From NCBI GenBank assembly GCA_039090855.1, contig CM077016.1:50983436-51047435 (forward strand): a stretch of 64,000 nt of DNA. Reading direction: 5' to 3'. Below the pieces are notes generated by a model, which made no database searches, was not told where the DNA came from, and saw only the letters and a program-made list of their open reading frames with translations. Shown here in pieces: positions 33,406-43,345 of this stretch. This DNA comes from Macrothele yani. Taxonomy: Eukaryota; Arthropoda; Arachnida; Araneae; Macrothelidae. The position numbers were made by a program, and so were the translations under genes. Positions within the stretch are counted from its first letter, which is position 1. Each line of letters opens with the position of its first letter.

Positions 33406-33994
33406 TATAACGAAGTAAATTTCTCCGTCATTTTCGGTCTACGCCGGGATTCGAACCCGAGTACGCTTATTCCGGAACAAGCAGCTCTACCAACTGAGCT
33501 ACGCAGACATGTATTCTGATTCCTATCTGCCTTTATGTCATGTGCGTCCTGCTGACAGGTACGTCACATCTCCCCCCCCCCCGAAAGAGGGCCCGGGGCA
33601 TGGCCCACGGATCAGCCGTGACCATGAATCGCTGCAGGCAGACAACCACTGTAGAACGTGCACTTGAGAACTCCCAGTCAATCTGGTATGTGGAATGCAA
33701 CGTCACACACATCTATTTTTCGAAGCACTGGAGAAGGGATTCTCTGATTTTTCCTATCTCGCGGTGTGGAAATAACATCACACCAATGCGAGATTTTGAA
33801 CGGTCGGGTCATCCGGGTAGTTCGGGCGCCATTATAACGAAGTAAATTTCTCCGTCATTTTCGGTCTACGCCGGGATTCGAACCCGAGTACGCTTATTCC
33901 GGAACAAGCAGCTCTACCAACTGAGCTACGCAGACGTGTATTCTGATTCCTATCTGCCTTTATGTCATGTGCGTCCTGCTGACAGGTACGTCAC
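33406..33994 (-). mobile_element. TRIM with tRNA-like LTRs (two LTRs)
   Basis: Minus orientation. LTRs 33406-33566 and 33833-33994 are nearly identical and carry the tRNA-like module. The primer-binding-site 12-mer TGGCGCCCGAAC (minus) is at 33820-33831, directly after the 5' LTR. At the other end of the internal region the minus strand reads a purine tract of Gs followed by AGATG just before the 3' LTR. Flanks GATAC and AATAC match at four of five positions. No coding capacity. A run of ~19 G lies just outside, at 33356-33373. Confidence 0.87.
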
Positions 33995-34072
33995 AATACG
34001 TTACTGCTTAACACAAAAGCTGTTATAGCTATCAAGAGTAAAGTTGATGTTTAGCAGTTTTGTGAAATTATA

Positions 34073-34320
34073 CAGGGTGTTTCACTCGGTAGTCTCCCCA
34101 AAAGAATCAGTCATATTTTGTAACCCACCCTACTTAGAAACACGACATGTGGTTTTATACAACGTACCTTAGTTCATGGGAATGTAGCACCATTCACAGT
34201 AAATGCTGGAAATGTCGTCTACCGACATCCAAACACACTGGAACGCGACGCTGCATATTATCGAAGGTCCTCCGCAGCATGTCCTCATCAGTACTCCGGA
34301 CTGCTATACACTGATGTTTC
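34073..34320 (-). mobile_element. 3' fragment of the DD41D-type long-repeat element
   Basis: Starts with ACAGGGTGTTTCACTCG after TA, like the ends at 12191 and 13304. The minus strand reads a degraded tail LRRTFDNMQRRVPVCLDVG, similar to the C-terminus of the transposase fragment at 12560-12915. The remainder of the element is absent. Confidence 0.6.
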
Positions 34321-35814
34321 TTTCTACGTCTTCTAACTTGCGAGGCTGACTGAGCAAACAATTATTACGCCGAAGTTTGAAACGAAATACAGTATAACGA
34401 TACGTGATCTACATATACTTCTTAATCATGTACCGTATAATTATAACATACAATAATTATAAGGGAGTAGTTTTGCCTAATAAATTTAGAAAAATCTAAC
34501 CAGAAAAAGAATTTCATTTACTGCTTCTTCTATCATTTAACTTTCTTATACTTATAGCGTTACTAGTAACTGGATAAGACTAAATTTTCAAAAATCAACC
34601 TCCTTCTTAATGGTTATGCCACCTGACTACTCTTCCCGGTAAATTTAAGGGGGTCACCCCACCTTGGGAAAATTCCGTGCGCCCCCCCCCCTGGGAAATT
34701 TCTGCGTGCGCTACTGATTTGTCAGGTACTCTACTTCGCATTAAAAATCTATCACTAAGACCCATATACGTATATGGGGAAAAACTATTTATACGAATTT
34801 ATTTTAGAGGTCTCCATATTATTTCTTACACAAAAATGTTCTCTACTGATTTGTCAGGTACTCTACTTCGCATTAAAAATCTATCACTAAGACCCATATA
34901 CGTATATGGGGAAAAACTATTTATACGAATTTATTTTAGAGGTCTCCATATTATTTCCTACACAAAAATGTTCTCTACTCAGGTATCTTTTTATCATTTT
35001 GTGAGAACGCTTTTATAAGAATCACAATACAACTTTAAACTTCGTCTTCCCGGGTCTTAGATTTTAACACTTTTTACTCTCTCCTTTTCTCTCACTCTCT
35101 GAGCTTGCAATCCGTATTATGGCCCTTTTCTTATATATAAGCGTAAAGTGAATACGTATTTGAGGTAATCAGTTGTTTCTTTAAGATAGTTTTCGTGTGT
35201 GTTCTATACAGGCGACATTTTTCACGTAACGACCATTAAAAAGTGAGATTTATTTAGTAGGGGAGGGGGTTCACAATGAAATTTTGCCCCGGGTCCAGCA
35301 ATGAAATTTCGCCCAGGGGCCCCGCAACAGCTCCATCTGGTCCTGGTTGAGTAACAATGAAATTATCTATTGTTACGTCACCTCATGGGACAGCATTCGG
35401 CACAATCATATTTCAACAATGGTTTCGACTACTTCCGTTACCCATATCCGTTACATCAAAAATTTTCACTTGGGATTCACTTTACTATTGTCGGCAAAGA
35501 CGCATAGCATCAAAAATTGCTGGTACATATACATAATATTAATCAACGTTCTCGTCTTTTTCCTTTACCAATTCTACCAGACGACTAAGTACCACTGAGT
35601 CGTCTTTTAAACGATCAGTGTGATGTCCCTTCTGTTTTATCGTTTCTTCCTGCTACCGGTGTTTTACGTTTTGTGTAGTGTGTTGTTTTATCGTCGATTT
35701 GCACCTTTTGTCTTTTTCTTGCTGTCATTTTTCGCTTTCCACAATGTTATATCATTGTTACTGTGTTAATTGTTGTATCCGTTTTTATTGTTTCTTCTAG
35801 TCTCTCCTGCCATA
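34321..35814. repeat. AT-rich stretch with a 132-bp tandem duplication
   Basis: Units 34711-34842 and 34843-34974 are 132 bp each and differ at about one base, so the duplication is recent. Because 132 is a multiple of three, an open frame (34677-35018) repeats 44 codons; it has no motif and I do not call it a gene. G- or C-rich strings near 34680 and 35270 (CCAGGGGCCCC) flank the region. The remainder holds nothing I recognise. Confidence 0.75.
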
Positions 35815-35876
35815 TACCACGTTTATTGTTACTGTTTTATACATTTTTGTATAAAACAGTAACAATAAACGTGGTA
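35815..35876. repeat. Perfect 28-bp hairpin
   Basis: Arms 35815-35842 and 35849-35876 are perfect reverse complements (TACCACGTTTATTGTTACTG and its complement at the outer ends) with a 6-base loop ATTTTT. It lies 14 bp before the left pseudo-LTR of the Penelope-like element, so it may mark an insertion junction. AATAAAC within the right arm is not a standard polyadenylation signal. Confidence 0.93.
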
Positions 35877-36008
35877 ATTGTTGTTTATTACGATGCAAAC
35901 CAAATATCTATTCGTGCTGAAGATAAATCAAAGATGAAAGACAAACCGTCATGGTGCGATTATTTAATGCAATAAAAGATGATATATACTGTATACACAA
36001 GTTAAAAA

Positions 36009-36052
36009 TTCCATGAGTACTTTCGGAGTAACGGTCACTCCATTATCAGATG
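36009..36052 (-). ncRNA. Hammerhead-ribozyme-like motif, left pseudo-LTR of PLE-A
   Basis: On the minus strand: ACAU, CUGAUAA (consensus CUGANGA), a stem II hairpin GGAGU-GACCGU-UACUCC, then GAAA, then G-UA-CUC followed by AUGG. CAU before and AUG after can pair as stem I, and G-C around a two-base loop is a one-pair stem III, leaving CUC as cleavage triplet. Very small hammerheads of this kind are known from Penelope-like elements. The core has one deviation (A for G). Confidence 0.6.
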
Positions 36053-36079
36053 TAAATAGCAATACGAAAGTTATACATA

Positions 36080-37613
36080 AACTATATTGACAAAAGTCAC
36101 AGGACACCTAGAAGAGAAACACAACATAGCATTTATTGACATACATTAGTACGGTGTCGGTCCACCTTTGGCCTTGATGCATGCGCTGACCCTTCGCGAC
36201 ATGCTTTCCACAAGGTTTTGGAACACACGCTTCCATTCAGTAGCTAATGCTGTCGCTAACTGTTACTTAGTAGTAGGCCTTGGTTCCAAACTTCTTATGC
36301 AGCAATCTCATTCTTCCCATAGGTGCTTAATGGGATTAAGATCACGGCTCTGTGCTGGCCAGTCCACACGCGATACGGAATTATCGTCAAACCGCGCGGT
36401 ATTAGTCCTTGCTTTATGGATTGGTGCATTATCCTGCTGGAACCAAGGCTCGGTCCATATTATTGCCACAGAGTTGGTAGGGCGTAATTGTCCAGAATAT
36501 CGAGGTAGATGTGCTGGTTAACAGGTTTATCCACGGTAAGGAATGGGCCGGGACCATACCACGAAAAACACTCCCACACGAGTACACTGCCAGCTCCAAA
36601 CTTGACCATAGGAACAAGTACAATGTGGTAAATAGCATTCCCCTCGCTGCCGCCATACCCACACACGGCCATCAGAATGATGGATTGTGTATCTGGATTC
36701 ACCAATCCATGGGATCCGTTTCTATTGATCTACGGTCCACGATAAATGTTCTTTACACCATGCTAAACGACGAGTAGCATTCCGAGTGGAGATGAAAGGC
36801 TTATGAGCAGCCGCACAACCACGGTAACCCATGGAATGAAGTTCTCTGCGAATGGTACGTGTACATACCGAGGTTCCAGTATTTTTATTGTCCACTATAA
36901 ATGTTCTTTACACCATGCTAAACGACGAGTAGCATTCCGAGTGGAGATGAAAGGCTTATGAGCAGCCGCACAACCACGGTAACCCATGGAATGAAGTTCT
37001 CTGCGAATGGTACGTGTACATACCGAGGTTCCAGTATTTTTATTGTCCACTATAAATGTTCTTTACACCATGCTAAACGACGAGTAGCATTCCGAGTGGA
37101 GATGAAAGGCTTACGAGCAGCCGCACGACCACGATAACCCCTGGCATGAAGTTCTCTGCGAATGGTACGTGTACATACCGAGGTTCCAGCATTTTTACTC
37201 ACCTGTACACTGAGGTCTTCTGTAGTTCTCCGTCGATTAGCTGTATCGACTCTCCTAAGGCTTCGACGTCCGCTATCACTGATTTTCTTTGGTTTGCCGG
37301 TATGTTTTGCTGCTTCAGGCACTCTGTGTCTTCCACGTATTCAGTACATCCAAAATAGTTGACTTGGGTATGTTTAAACGCCTCTCGATTTCTCTTATGG
37401 TCTACCCACTAATATAACACCCAACAATCTTTCCTTTCTCAAAGTCTGTTCTCTCCCGTCGCGACATTTTCATTCAACCTCACAGTGCGATATGATCGCG
37501 GTCAGCTTCAGGCTTGTTTTTATACGGTTTGCAGCTGTACCGGGCATCTTAACAACGTAGCGGATCCGTTCATTTGCTTTTGAAGGGGTGTCCGGTGAAT
37601 TGTCAATATAATG
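36080..37613 (-). mobile_element. Tc1-like element, family A copy 4, with internal triplication
   Basis: TA at 36078-36079 and 37614-37615; ends AACTATATTGAC and GTCAATATAATG each differ by one base from the family. Length is 1,534 bp instead of ~1,225 because a 155-bp segment is present three times in tandem (starts 36736, 36891, 37046). The coding strand is minus, with fragments such as GKPKKISDSGRRSLRR (37322 downward). It sits in the left pseudo-LTR of PLE-A. Confidence 0.93.
36736..37200. repeat. 155-bp tandem triplication inside Tc1 copy 4
   Basis: Three units start with TCCAC at 36736, 36891 and 37046. The first two are nearly identical; the third is closer to the family sequence (GCCGCACGACCACG). 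The unit spans the transposase region around CTRTIRREL and the following linker, so it repeats coding sequence. Confidence 0.95.
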
Positions 37614-37689
37614 TATATATACTAGGATCATGTTTCATTATGGGTAAGAGATCGACTATGCCGTTGCCACTGCACCATTACAAATTGTA

Positions 37690-38495
37690 ACGGGAAATTC
37701 ACAAATAACACATGGGGTTTTGGTCTTATTCTCAAAATTGTTAACTATAAATGCTATAAATTTAAAATAATTTAGTTATTATTAAATTTCAAAGTGGTTA
37801 AGGGATTTTTTCCAGATATTTGGTAATTCACTTGGGCTATGATCGTTGCAGCATTGGTTACCAATTGCTGCGATGTTCACGCTCTCTGTCACGAGTAGAG
37901 AGTATACAGAGGCGGGGGTTAAAAAAAGCCTAATATTAGCCCAATCTGGTTTTAGGTTGCCACTACTAACATTTCTTGCGAGGGCGGTGTTCTTATTGTC
38001 AACTCGGATATCATACTTGTGTTCTTGTACTCTACCTAAGCACCTTTTTGTTGAGCTCACGTAATTACTTGTATGCTCCCCCGTTACAGGATCCAACATA
38101 GGAATGCTATACACACGCCATTTGTGTAATGTCTCTGTCTTGTCTCTGTCTTTCTTGGTACGATAAAACAGATTCTCAGTTCGAGTTCCAAATTGCAAAC
38201 CATGTCGTGAGAAAATTCTCGATAATATGTTGGTAATATCCGGGTGCTATTCCAATGTACAAACAAATTTCTTCTCGGATTTCCGCTCCGCACTCAAAGT
38301 AGTAAACCTGGAATTCTGTATTTTACACAAGACTCGATGTGCTAGGTGAGTAGGGTAACCATGCTTGCTTGCCAAATCAAAAATAAACTGGATTTCCGTA
38401 GTTAAGGATTGTACTGTGGATGAATATGAATAAGCCCTTCTAAACAGAAAGTTGATAGCGGATAATCTGTGCTGCTCAGGGTGTGATGAGTTGAA
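37690..38495 (-). pseudogene. PLE-A C-terminal endonuclease (GIY-YIG type) and linker
   Basis: The minus strand below 38495 reads SSHPEQHRLSAINFLFRRAY, ASKHGYPTHLAHRVLC (RT-endonuclease linker), then in other frames YVSSTKRCLGRVQEHKYDIR, NTALARNVSSGNLKPDW and ESVNIAAIGNQCCNDHSPSE. The STKR-L-RVQEHK-D block matches the second half of the GIY-YIG nuclease used by Penelope elements to nick target DNA. The GIY segment itself is degraded. Frameshifts near 38200 break the frame. The upstream end continues in frame across the inserted PLE copy into the RT at 39912. Confidence 0.8.
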
Positions 38496-38509
38496 AGGAA
38501 TTAAGTTAT

Positions 38510-39911
38510 AAAAACAAACACCACCGTCTATGTACGATATTTAATTAAAAGATGAAATCTATTTACAAATTAAAAACCTCCACGAGCACTTTCGGGTAAC
38601 ACTTACCCCATCATCAGGTCGAATAGAGAGGTTAATGCAGTACTTGCGTACACATATATAGGAGCGCAGCAATGCACCATGGTATAGTTCTCAGGCGTCA
38701 CAAGGCCAAGGTGTTGCCATCGCAACCGAGCAATAGACACAATTTCAGACTTTTGTTACACATAACACAGATTGTGTTGTACAGTTGAAATTGTCTAATT
38801 TACATGTTATTGTTTTTACTAAATCTATTTAATAACTATAATTTAATGTTCAAAACAGCGACATGGTTTTTCCAAACTTTTGGTATATCCACTGGCGTAT
38901 TATCATTGCAGCACCTGTCCCCTAAGGCTTCAATATACAGGCTTTCTGCAAGATGTAGTGAGTGTACGTACGCAGGGGTGTTCAGCAGTCTAATGTTCTC
39001 CCAGTCTGGTTGCAAAGTTCCATTTACTACATTTCTAGATAGTGCCGTGTTATTGCGGAAAGTTCGAATATCATACTTGTGTTCCTGAACACGAATACCC
39101 AAGCTTCTCCGTGTCGAGCCTATATAGTTACTTAGTAACTTCTCCGTGTCGAGCCTACATAGTTACTTAGTAACTATCATAGTTACGTAGTTACTTAGCC
39201 TACATAGTTACTTACTAACTTCTCCGTGTCGAGCCTACATAGTTACTTAGTAACTATGTAGGCTCGACACGGAGAAGCTTAGGTTTTCGTGTTCAGGAAC
39301 ATAAGTATGATATTCGAACTTTCCGCAATAACACGGCACTATCTAGAAATGTAGTAAATGGAACTTTGCAACCAGACTGGGAGAACATTAGACTTAGACT
39401 GCTAAACACCCCTGAGTACGTACACTCACTACACCTTGCGGAAAGCCTGTATATTGAAGCCTTAGGGGACAGGTGCTGTAATGATAATACGCCAGTGGAT
39501 ATACCAAAAGTTTGGAAAAACCATGTCGCTGTTTTGAACATTAAATTATAGTTATTAAATAGATTTAGTAAAAACAATAACATGTAAATTAGACAATTTT
39601 AACTGTACAACACAATCTGTGTTATGTGTAACAAAAGTCTGAAATTGTGTCTATTGCTCGGTTGCGATGGCAACACCTTGGCCTTGTGACGCCTGAGAAC
39701 TATACCATGGTGCATTGCTGCGCTCCTATATATGTGTACGCAAGTACTGCATTAACCTCTCTATTCCACTTGATGATGGGGTAAGTGTTACCCTGAAAGT
39801 GCTCGTGGAGGTTTTTAATTTGTAAATAGATTTCATCTTTGAGTTAAATATCGTTCATAGACGGTGGTGTTTGTTTTTTGTGACATATTGTACGAATTGT
39901 GCTTTTTCTAC
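38510..39911 (-). mobile_element. Second Penelope-like copy (PLE-C), head-to-head inverted, 14-bp target duplication
   Basis: AGGAATTAAGTTAT at 38496-38509 is repeated exactly at 39912-39925. Between them, arms of about 600-700 bp (38510 to ~39235 and ~39240 to 39880) are reverse complements. Each carries the endonuclease C-terminus (RVQEHKYDIR, LHLAESLYIEALGDRCCND) and a 3' region with a hammerhead-like motif. The centre (39100-39290) repeats TTCTCCGTGTCGAGCCTACA and TAGTTACTTAGTAAC strings. A 5'-truncated, inverted arrangement is common for Penelope insertions. Confidence 0.87.
38578..38625 (-). ncRNA. Hammerhead-ribozyme-like motif, PLE-C left arm
   Basis: Minus strand: GAC, CUGAUGA (perfect core), stem II GGGUAA-GU-GUUACCC, GAAA, then G-UG-CUC followed by GUGGAGG. 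AC/GU forms a short stem I, extended upstream by AACCUC pairing with GAGGUU. Stem III is one G-C pair. This is the best-preserved core in the window. The inverted copy at 39765-39812 has UUGAUGA and an extra U before GAAA and is probably inactive. Confidence 0.65.
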
Positions 39912-39929
39912 AGGAATTAAGTTATCGTT

Positions 39930-41900
39930 AGCTGTAGGCTTACGATAAACAAAGAGTGACAGATTACTACTTGTAGGGTCACGTTGAATACAAAAATCTA
40001 AAAACGGTAATGAACAGTTTGATTCTAACTCCACCGTGAGCCTGATAGTGGGAAATATGCAGAAGAAAGTGCGTCGGCGAACCTAGTTAAATCATCCTGT
40101 GTATGAAGCCAAATTACCAGGATGTCGTCGACGTACCTAATATACAAATCAGGAAAAAGCGGAAATTCACCGATAACCTTGTTCTCAGTAGGGTGTGGCA
40201 GAATTTCTGCAAGAACGGCTGAAAGTGCGGAGCCCATCACTGAGCCCTCCACTTGCTGATAAATTCCATTTTGAAATTTGAAGTATGAGCGCTGTTTAAC
40301 ATAACGAAGTGCGTTCATAATAGCAGAAATTTTAAAAGTGGGAACGCGGAGATCAGCAAGTCGAGCCACAATGATTTCGTGAGTGGCGTCCACTGGTACG
40401 TTATAGGGTACAACGAAACTAGTGCTGTTCACGGATTTCGGAATTTTGGACATCCGGATAAATATTTTAGTATCCGAAAACCGGATTTTTTTTTTAGCAT
40501 TCGAATAGTTCAAACTCCGGATATCCGGATTTTGAACTGCGGCTAACCGGATTTCGAACTTCGGAAGTGCTGTTCACGGATTTTGGATGTCCGGATATTT
40601 TACTATCCGAAAACCGAATTTTAGCATTCGAATAGTTCGAACTCCGGATATCCGGATTTCGAACTTCGGATATCTGGACCAAGAATACCGAATATTCAGA
40701 CATCTCAACAACATAGATCTGTCTGACCATGATAGACCGCGCATGCCTCAGGTTGTTGAAACCTTAACTCAGCAGTTTGTGAGCGTGCGTTTTTTTTTTT
40801 TTTTTTTTTTTTTTTGCCGCACAAGATCCGTTTTATTAGACAAAGTGATCTTTCGTGACATTGATATTGTACTAAATGAAGGGTTAATAAATAAAATTGC
40901 AGTGTTTTATCCTGTAACAAACTCATGCGGCAATCCGGATTTCGGATTTATGACATTTCGAATATTTTGAAATCCGAAATCCGGATTTCAAAATATCCGG
41001 TTTTTGACAGCACTAAACGAAACTACATAAAGTGAGGTAAGAATGAAAGGCTTACCATGTGGCTGAAACATACCAATCCTTTCGATAGCCATGCTAGAAC
41101 TCTTAATAGAAAATTGTGAGTTCGATACAAGTGTTGCAAGGTACTGGGCTAAAGCTTTTTCTAAGAGTCTGGTCGGGCTAACGTAGCCAGCAACCAGGAA
41201 CCGAATAGGGTGCCCCTCCTTGTGCAGTTTAAGACGGCCAAAAATATCAGGCACGCGGTGACCTGGGGGAGGAATGAATGCTTTAGAAAAGCACTCTAGA
41301 AAATTGTGGGCTCTTTTTAATCTATTAAGTGCAGCAATAGGTGCCACAGTGGGGTACCGTTCAACAATATTGTATGGAATGATTGATATTGCTTTCTGCA
41401 TTTTCTCATGATATATTGAGCTATCTAATAGTATTGTTTAATGCGATTTATCAACTAGGATAATTGAAACTTCACTATCACTTCTTATTAGTGATAGCTG
41501 ATACTTTTCCTCGGTAAACTGTTGTGAAATGGGAGGTTCCGGTTGTAATTTCAGTTTCTTCATTAGATGGGTGACCTTAGCTCTAGCAATCGCTCTCAGG
41601 GAGGTATTTAATAATACCCTCCGTTTGCGGTACTATGTTGAAGACGTTGATGTTCTGTTTGGGATAGGCGAACTTGGTGCCTATTTCTAAGGCCCTGTGC
41701 TGAACCGGATTAAGTTTAATTGCTGAGGTTAATCACATTAGAGTCAGTATTGCTGAGACCGGTGTTCATTCGCCTTTGACTCCCTCTGCTGCTAACTTCT
41801 CTGTCCACCAAGAGTCTTACTTTCTCGATGTGAGTCTTAATTAACAGGTTAGTCGCATTTTCGGCAAGAGCGGTGGTCACAACAAGTTACCGGTTCACTA
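39930..41900 (-). pseudogene. PLE-A reverse transcriptase, split by hAT MITE
   Basis: Minus order: an N-terminal stretch with AIARAKVTHLMKKL and DKSH near 41590-41420; then HRVPDIFGRLKLHKEGHPIR and SPTRLLEKALAQYLATLVSN (41401-40988); then, after the MITE, VPVDATHEIIVARLADL, GSVMGSALSAVLAEI and YIRYVDDILVIW (40400-40025). P-I-G-KxHK, GxxMGSxLS and YVDD are the conserved RT blocks of Penelope elements. The first catalytic Asp in the usual SFDVVSL block is Tyr (SLYVVSL). The enzyme would prime cDNA synthesis at nicked target DNA. Frameshifts and the MITE make it inactive. Confidence 0.87.
40420..41015. mobile_element. Non-autonomous hAT MITE with perfect 8-bp target duplication
   Basis: Ends TAGTGCTGTTCACGG and (complement) TAGTGCTGTCAAAAA, flanked by AACGAAAC at 40412-40419 and 41016-41023. 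The interior holds many short palindromic ATCCGGAT and TTCGGA repeats and a ~25-bp poly-T run (40791-40815), but no coding sequence. The 8-bp duplication and TAGTGCTG-type ends place it with hAT elements. It interrupts the PLE-A reverse transcriptase. Confidence 0.92.
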
Positions 41901-42236
41901 TTGCGGAGTGTTCACTGCGGGTCAAATTCTGGTACGACGAGTATCATTTGCGATAGAGATAGTCAATAAAAGTACGCTTACTTCTTATGGCGCAAAGAAA
42001 CCTCTTTTTTTCTCCCCCATTCTTGATGTTATAGCCATCACGGCGCGAAAACACTGTGGTGTGAATACTTAGGTGCCTCGGCACGACATTCAGTTCCCTA
42101 CAGTTTATCAGGAACCAAAGGAGAGTTAATTCCTTTGTAAGCTTTAAACGATCCTTCCGGAACAGCTGCGTTGAAGATTTTAACACGATTCTCATGTGCA
42201 CATTCCCATTAAATTACTTAATGCGGCGAAAAATAA
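41901..42236. other. PLE-A 5' region, nothing further recognised
   Basis: Lies between the N-terminal part of the Penelope RT and the right pseudo-LTR. Contains an 85-codon minus frame (42201-41944) without motif; it may be the eroded start of the PLE reading frame. Confidence 0.4.
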
Positions 42237-42333
42237 GATGCAAACCAAGTAGCAATTCGTGCTGAAGATAACTCAAAGATGAAAGAGAAACCGTCATGGC
42301 ACGATTATTTAATACAATAAAATATGATATATA

Positions 42334-43193
42334 CGCTATATTGACAAACGTCACCGGACACCTAGAAGAGAAACACAACATAGCATTTATTGACTACGGT
42401 GTCGGTCCATCTTTGGCCTTGACCCTTCGAGACATGCTTTCGACAAGGTTTTGGAACACAGCGATAGGTATGCGCTTCCATTCAGTACATAATGTTGCCG
42501 TTAACTGTTGCTTAGCAGTAGGCCTTGGTTCCAAATTTCTTATGCGGCGCTCTAATACATCCCATAGGTGCTCTATGGGATTAAGATCAGGGCTCTGTGC
42601 AGGGCAGTCCACACACGATACGGAATTATCGTCAAACCACGCCGTAACAGCCCTTGCTTCATGGCTCGGTGCATTATCCTGCTGGTACCAAGTAGCATTC
42701 CGGGTGGAGATGAAAAGCTTACGAGCTGCCGCACTACCACGGCAACCCATGGAATGAAGTTCTCTGCGAATGGTACGTGCACATACTGAGGTTCCAGCAT
42801 TTTTACACTGAGGTCTTGTGGTGCAGTACTCCGTCGATTAGCTGTAACGACTCTACTGAGACTTCGACGTCCTCTATCACTGGTTTTCTTTGGTCTGCCG
42901 GTACGTTTTTCTGCTTCAGGCATGTGTCTTCCACTTATTCAGTACATCCAAAACAGTTGACTTAGGTATGTTTAAACGCCTCTCGGTTTCTCTTATGGAC
43001 AACCCACTAATAATTTTTCCTTTCTCAAAGTCAGGTCAACGACATTTTCACTGAACCTCACAAGGCGATATGATCGCGGTCAGCTGCAGGCTTGTTTTTA
43101 TACCGTTTGCAGCTGTACCGTGCATCTTAACAACGCAGCGGATCCGTTCATTTGCTTTTGAAGGGGTGTCCGGTGACTTTTGTCAATATGGTG
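42334..43193 (-). mobile_element. Tc1-like element, family A copy 5, internally deleted
   Basis: Both inverted repeats are present (CGCTATATTGAC left with one mismatch; GTCAATATGGTG right) with TA at 42332-42333 and 43194-43195. Length is 860 bp because the middle of the transposase, including the first Asp block, is deleted near 42692. The end pieces remain: QQDNAPSHEARAVTAWFDDN and SPDLNPIEHLWDVLERRI (DD34E C-terminus), and TGRPKKTSDRGRRSLSR (linker). It sits in the right pseudo-LTR of PLE-A. Confidence 0.93.
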
Positions 43194-43206
43194 TATATAC
43201 AAGTAA

Positions 43207-43255
43207 ATTCCATGAGTGCTTTCGGAGTGACGGTCACTCCATCCACAGATGTGAA
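43207..43255 (-). ncRNA. Hammerhead-ribozyme-like motif, right pseudo-LTR of PLE-A (decayed core)
   Basis: Minus strand: CACAU, CUGUGGA where CUGANGA is expected, stem II GGAGU-GACCGUC-ACUCC, GAAA, G-CA-CUC, AUGG. Stem I (CAU/AUG) and the one-pair stem III are kept, and the stem III loop differs from the left copy (CA versus UA). The altered core suggests loss of activity. Confidence 0.5.
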
Positions 43256-43345
43256 TAGCAATACGAATGTTGTACATATATATTAGGATCATGCTGCATT
43301 ATGAGTCAGAGACCTACTATGCCGTTGCCACTGCAGCATTACAAT

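Larger units (their letters stand above)
35890..43345 (-). mobile_element. Penelope-like element (PLE-A) with pseudo-LTRs and four nested insertions
   Basis: A minus-strand Penelope-like retroelement. Direct pseudo-LTRs are at 35890-36079 plus 37614-37690 (left) and 42237-42333 plus 43194-43345 (right). They share TTCGTGCTGAAGATAA, ACCGTCATGG, CCATGAGTRCTTTCGGAGT and ATGCCGTTGCCACTGCA. Between them, in minus order, are the reverse transcriptase and a GIY-YIG-type endonuclease. Insertions: Tc1 copy 5 in the right pseudo-LTR, a hAT MITE in the RT, a second PLE between RT and endonuclease, and Tc1 copy 4 in the left pseudo-LTR. Element length without them is about 3.1 kb. Confidence 0.85.

Noticed and set aside
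34677..35018. 113-codon frame with a repeated 44-residue block
   Set aside because: The 132-bp duplication happens to be a multiple of three. No known domain and no upstream signal.
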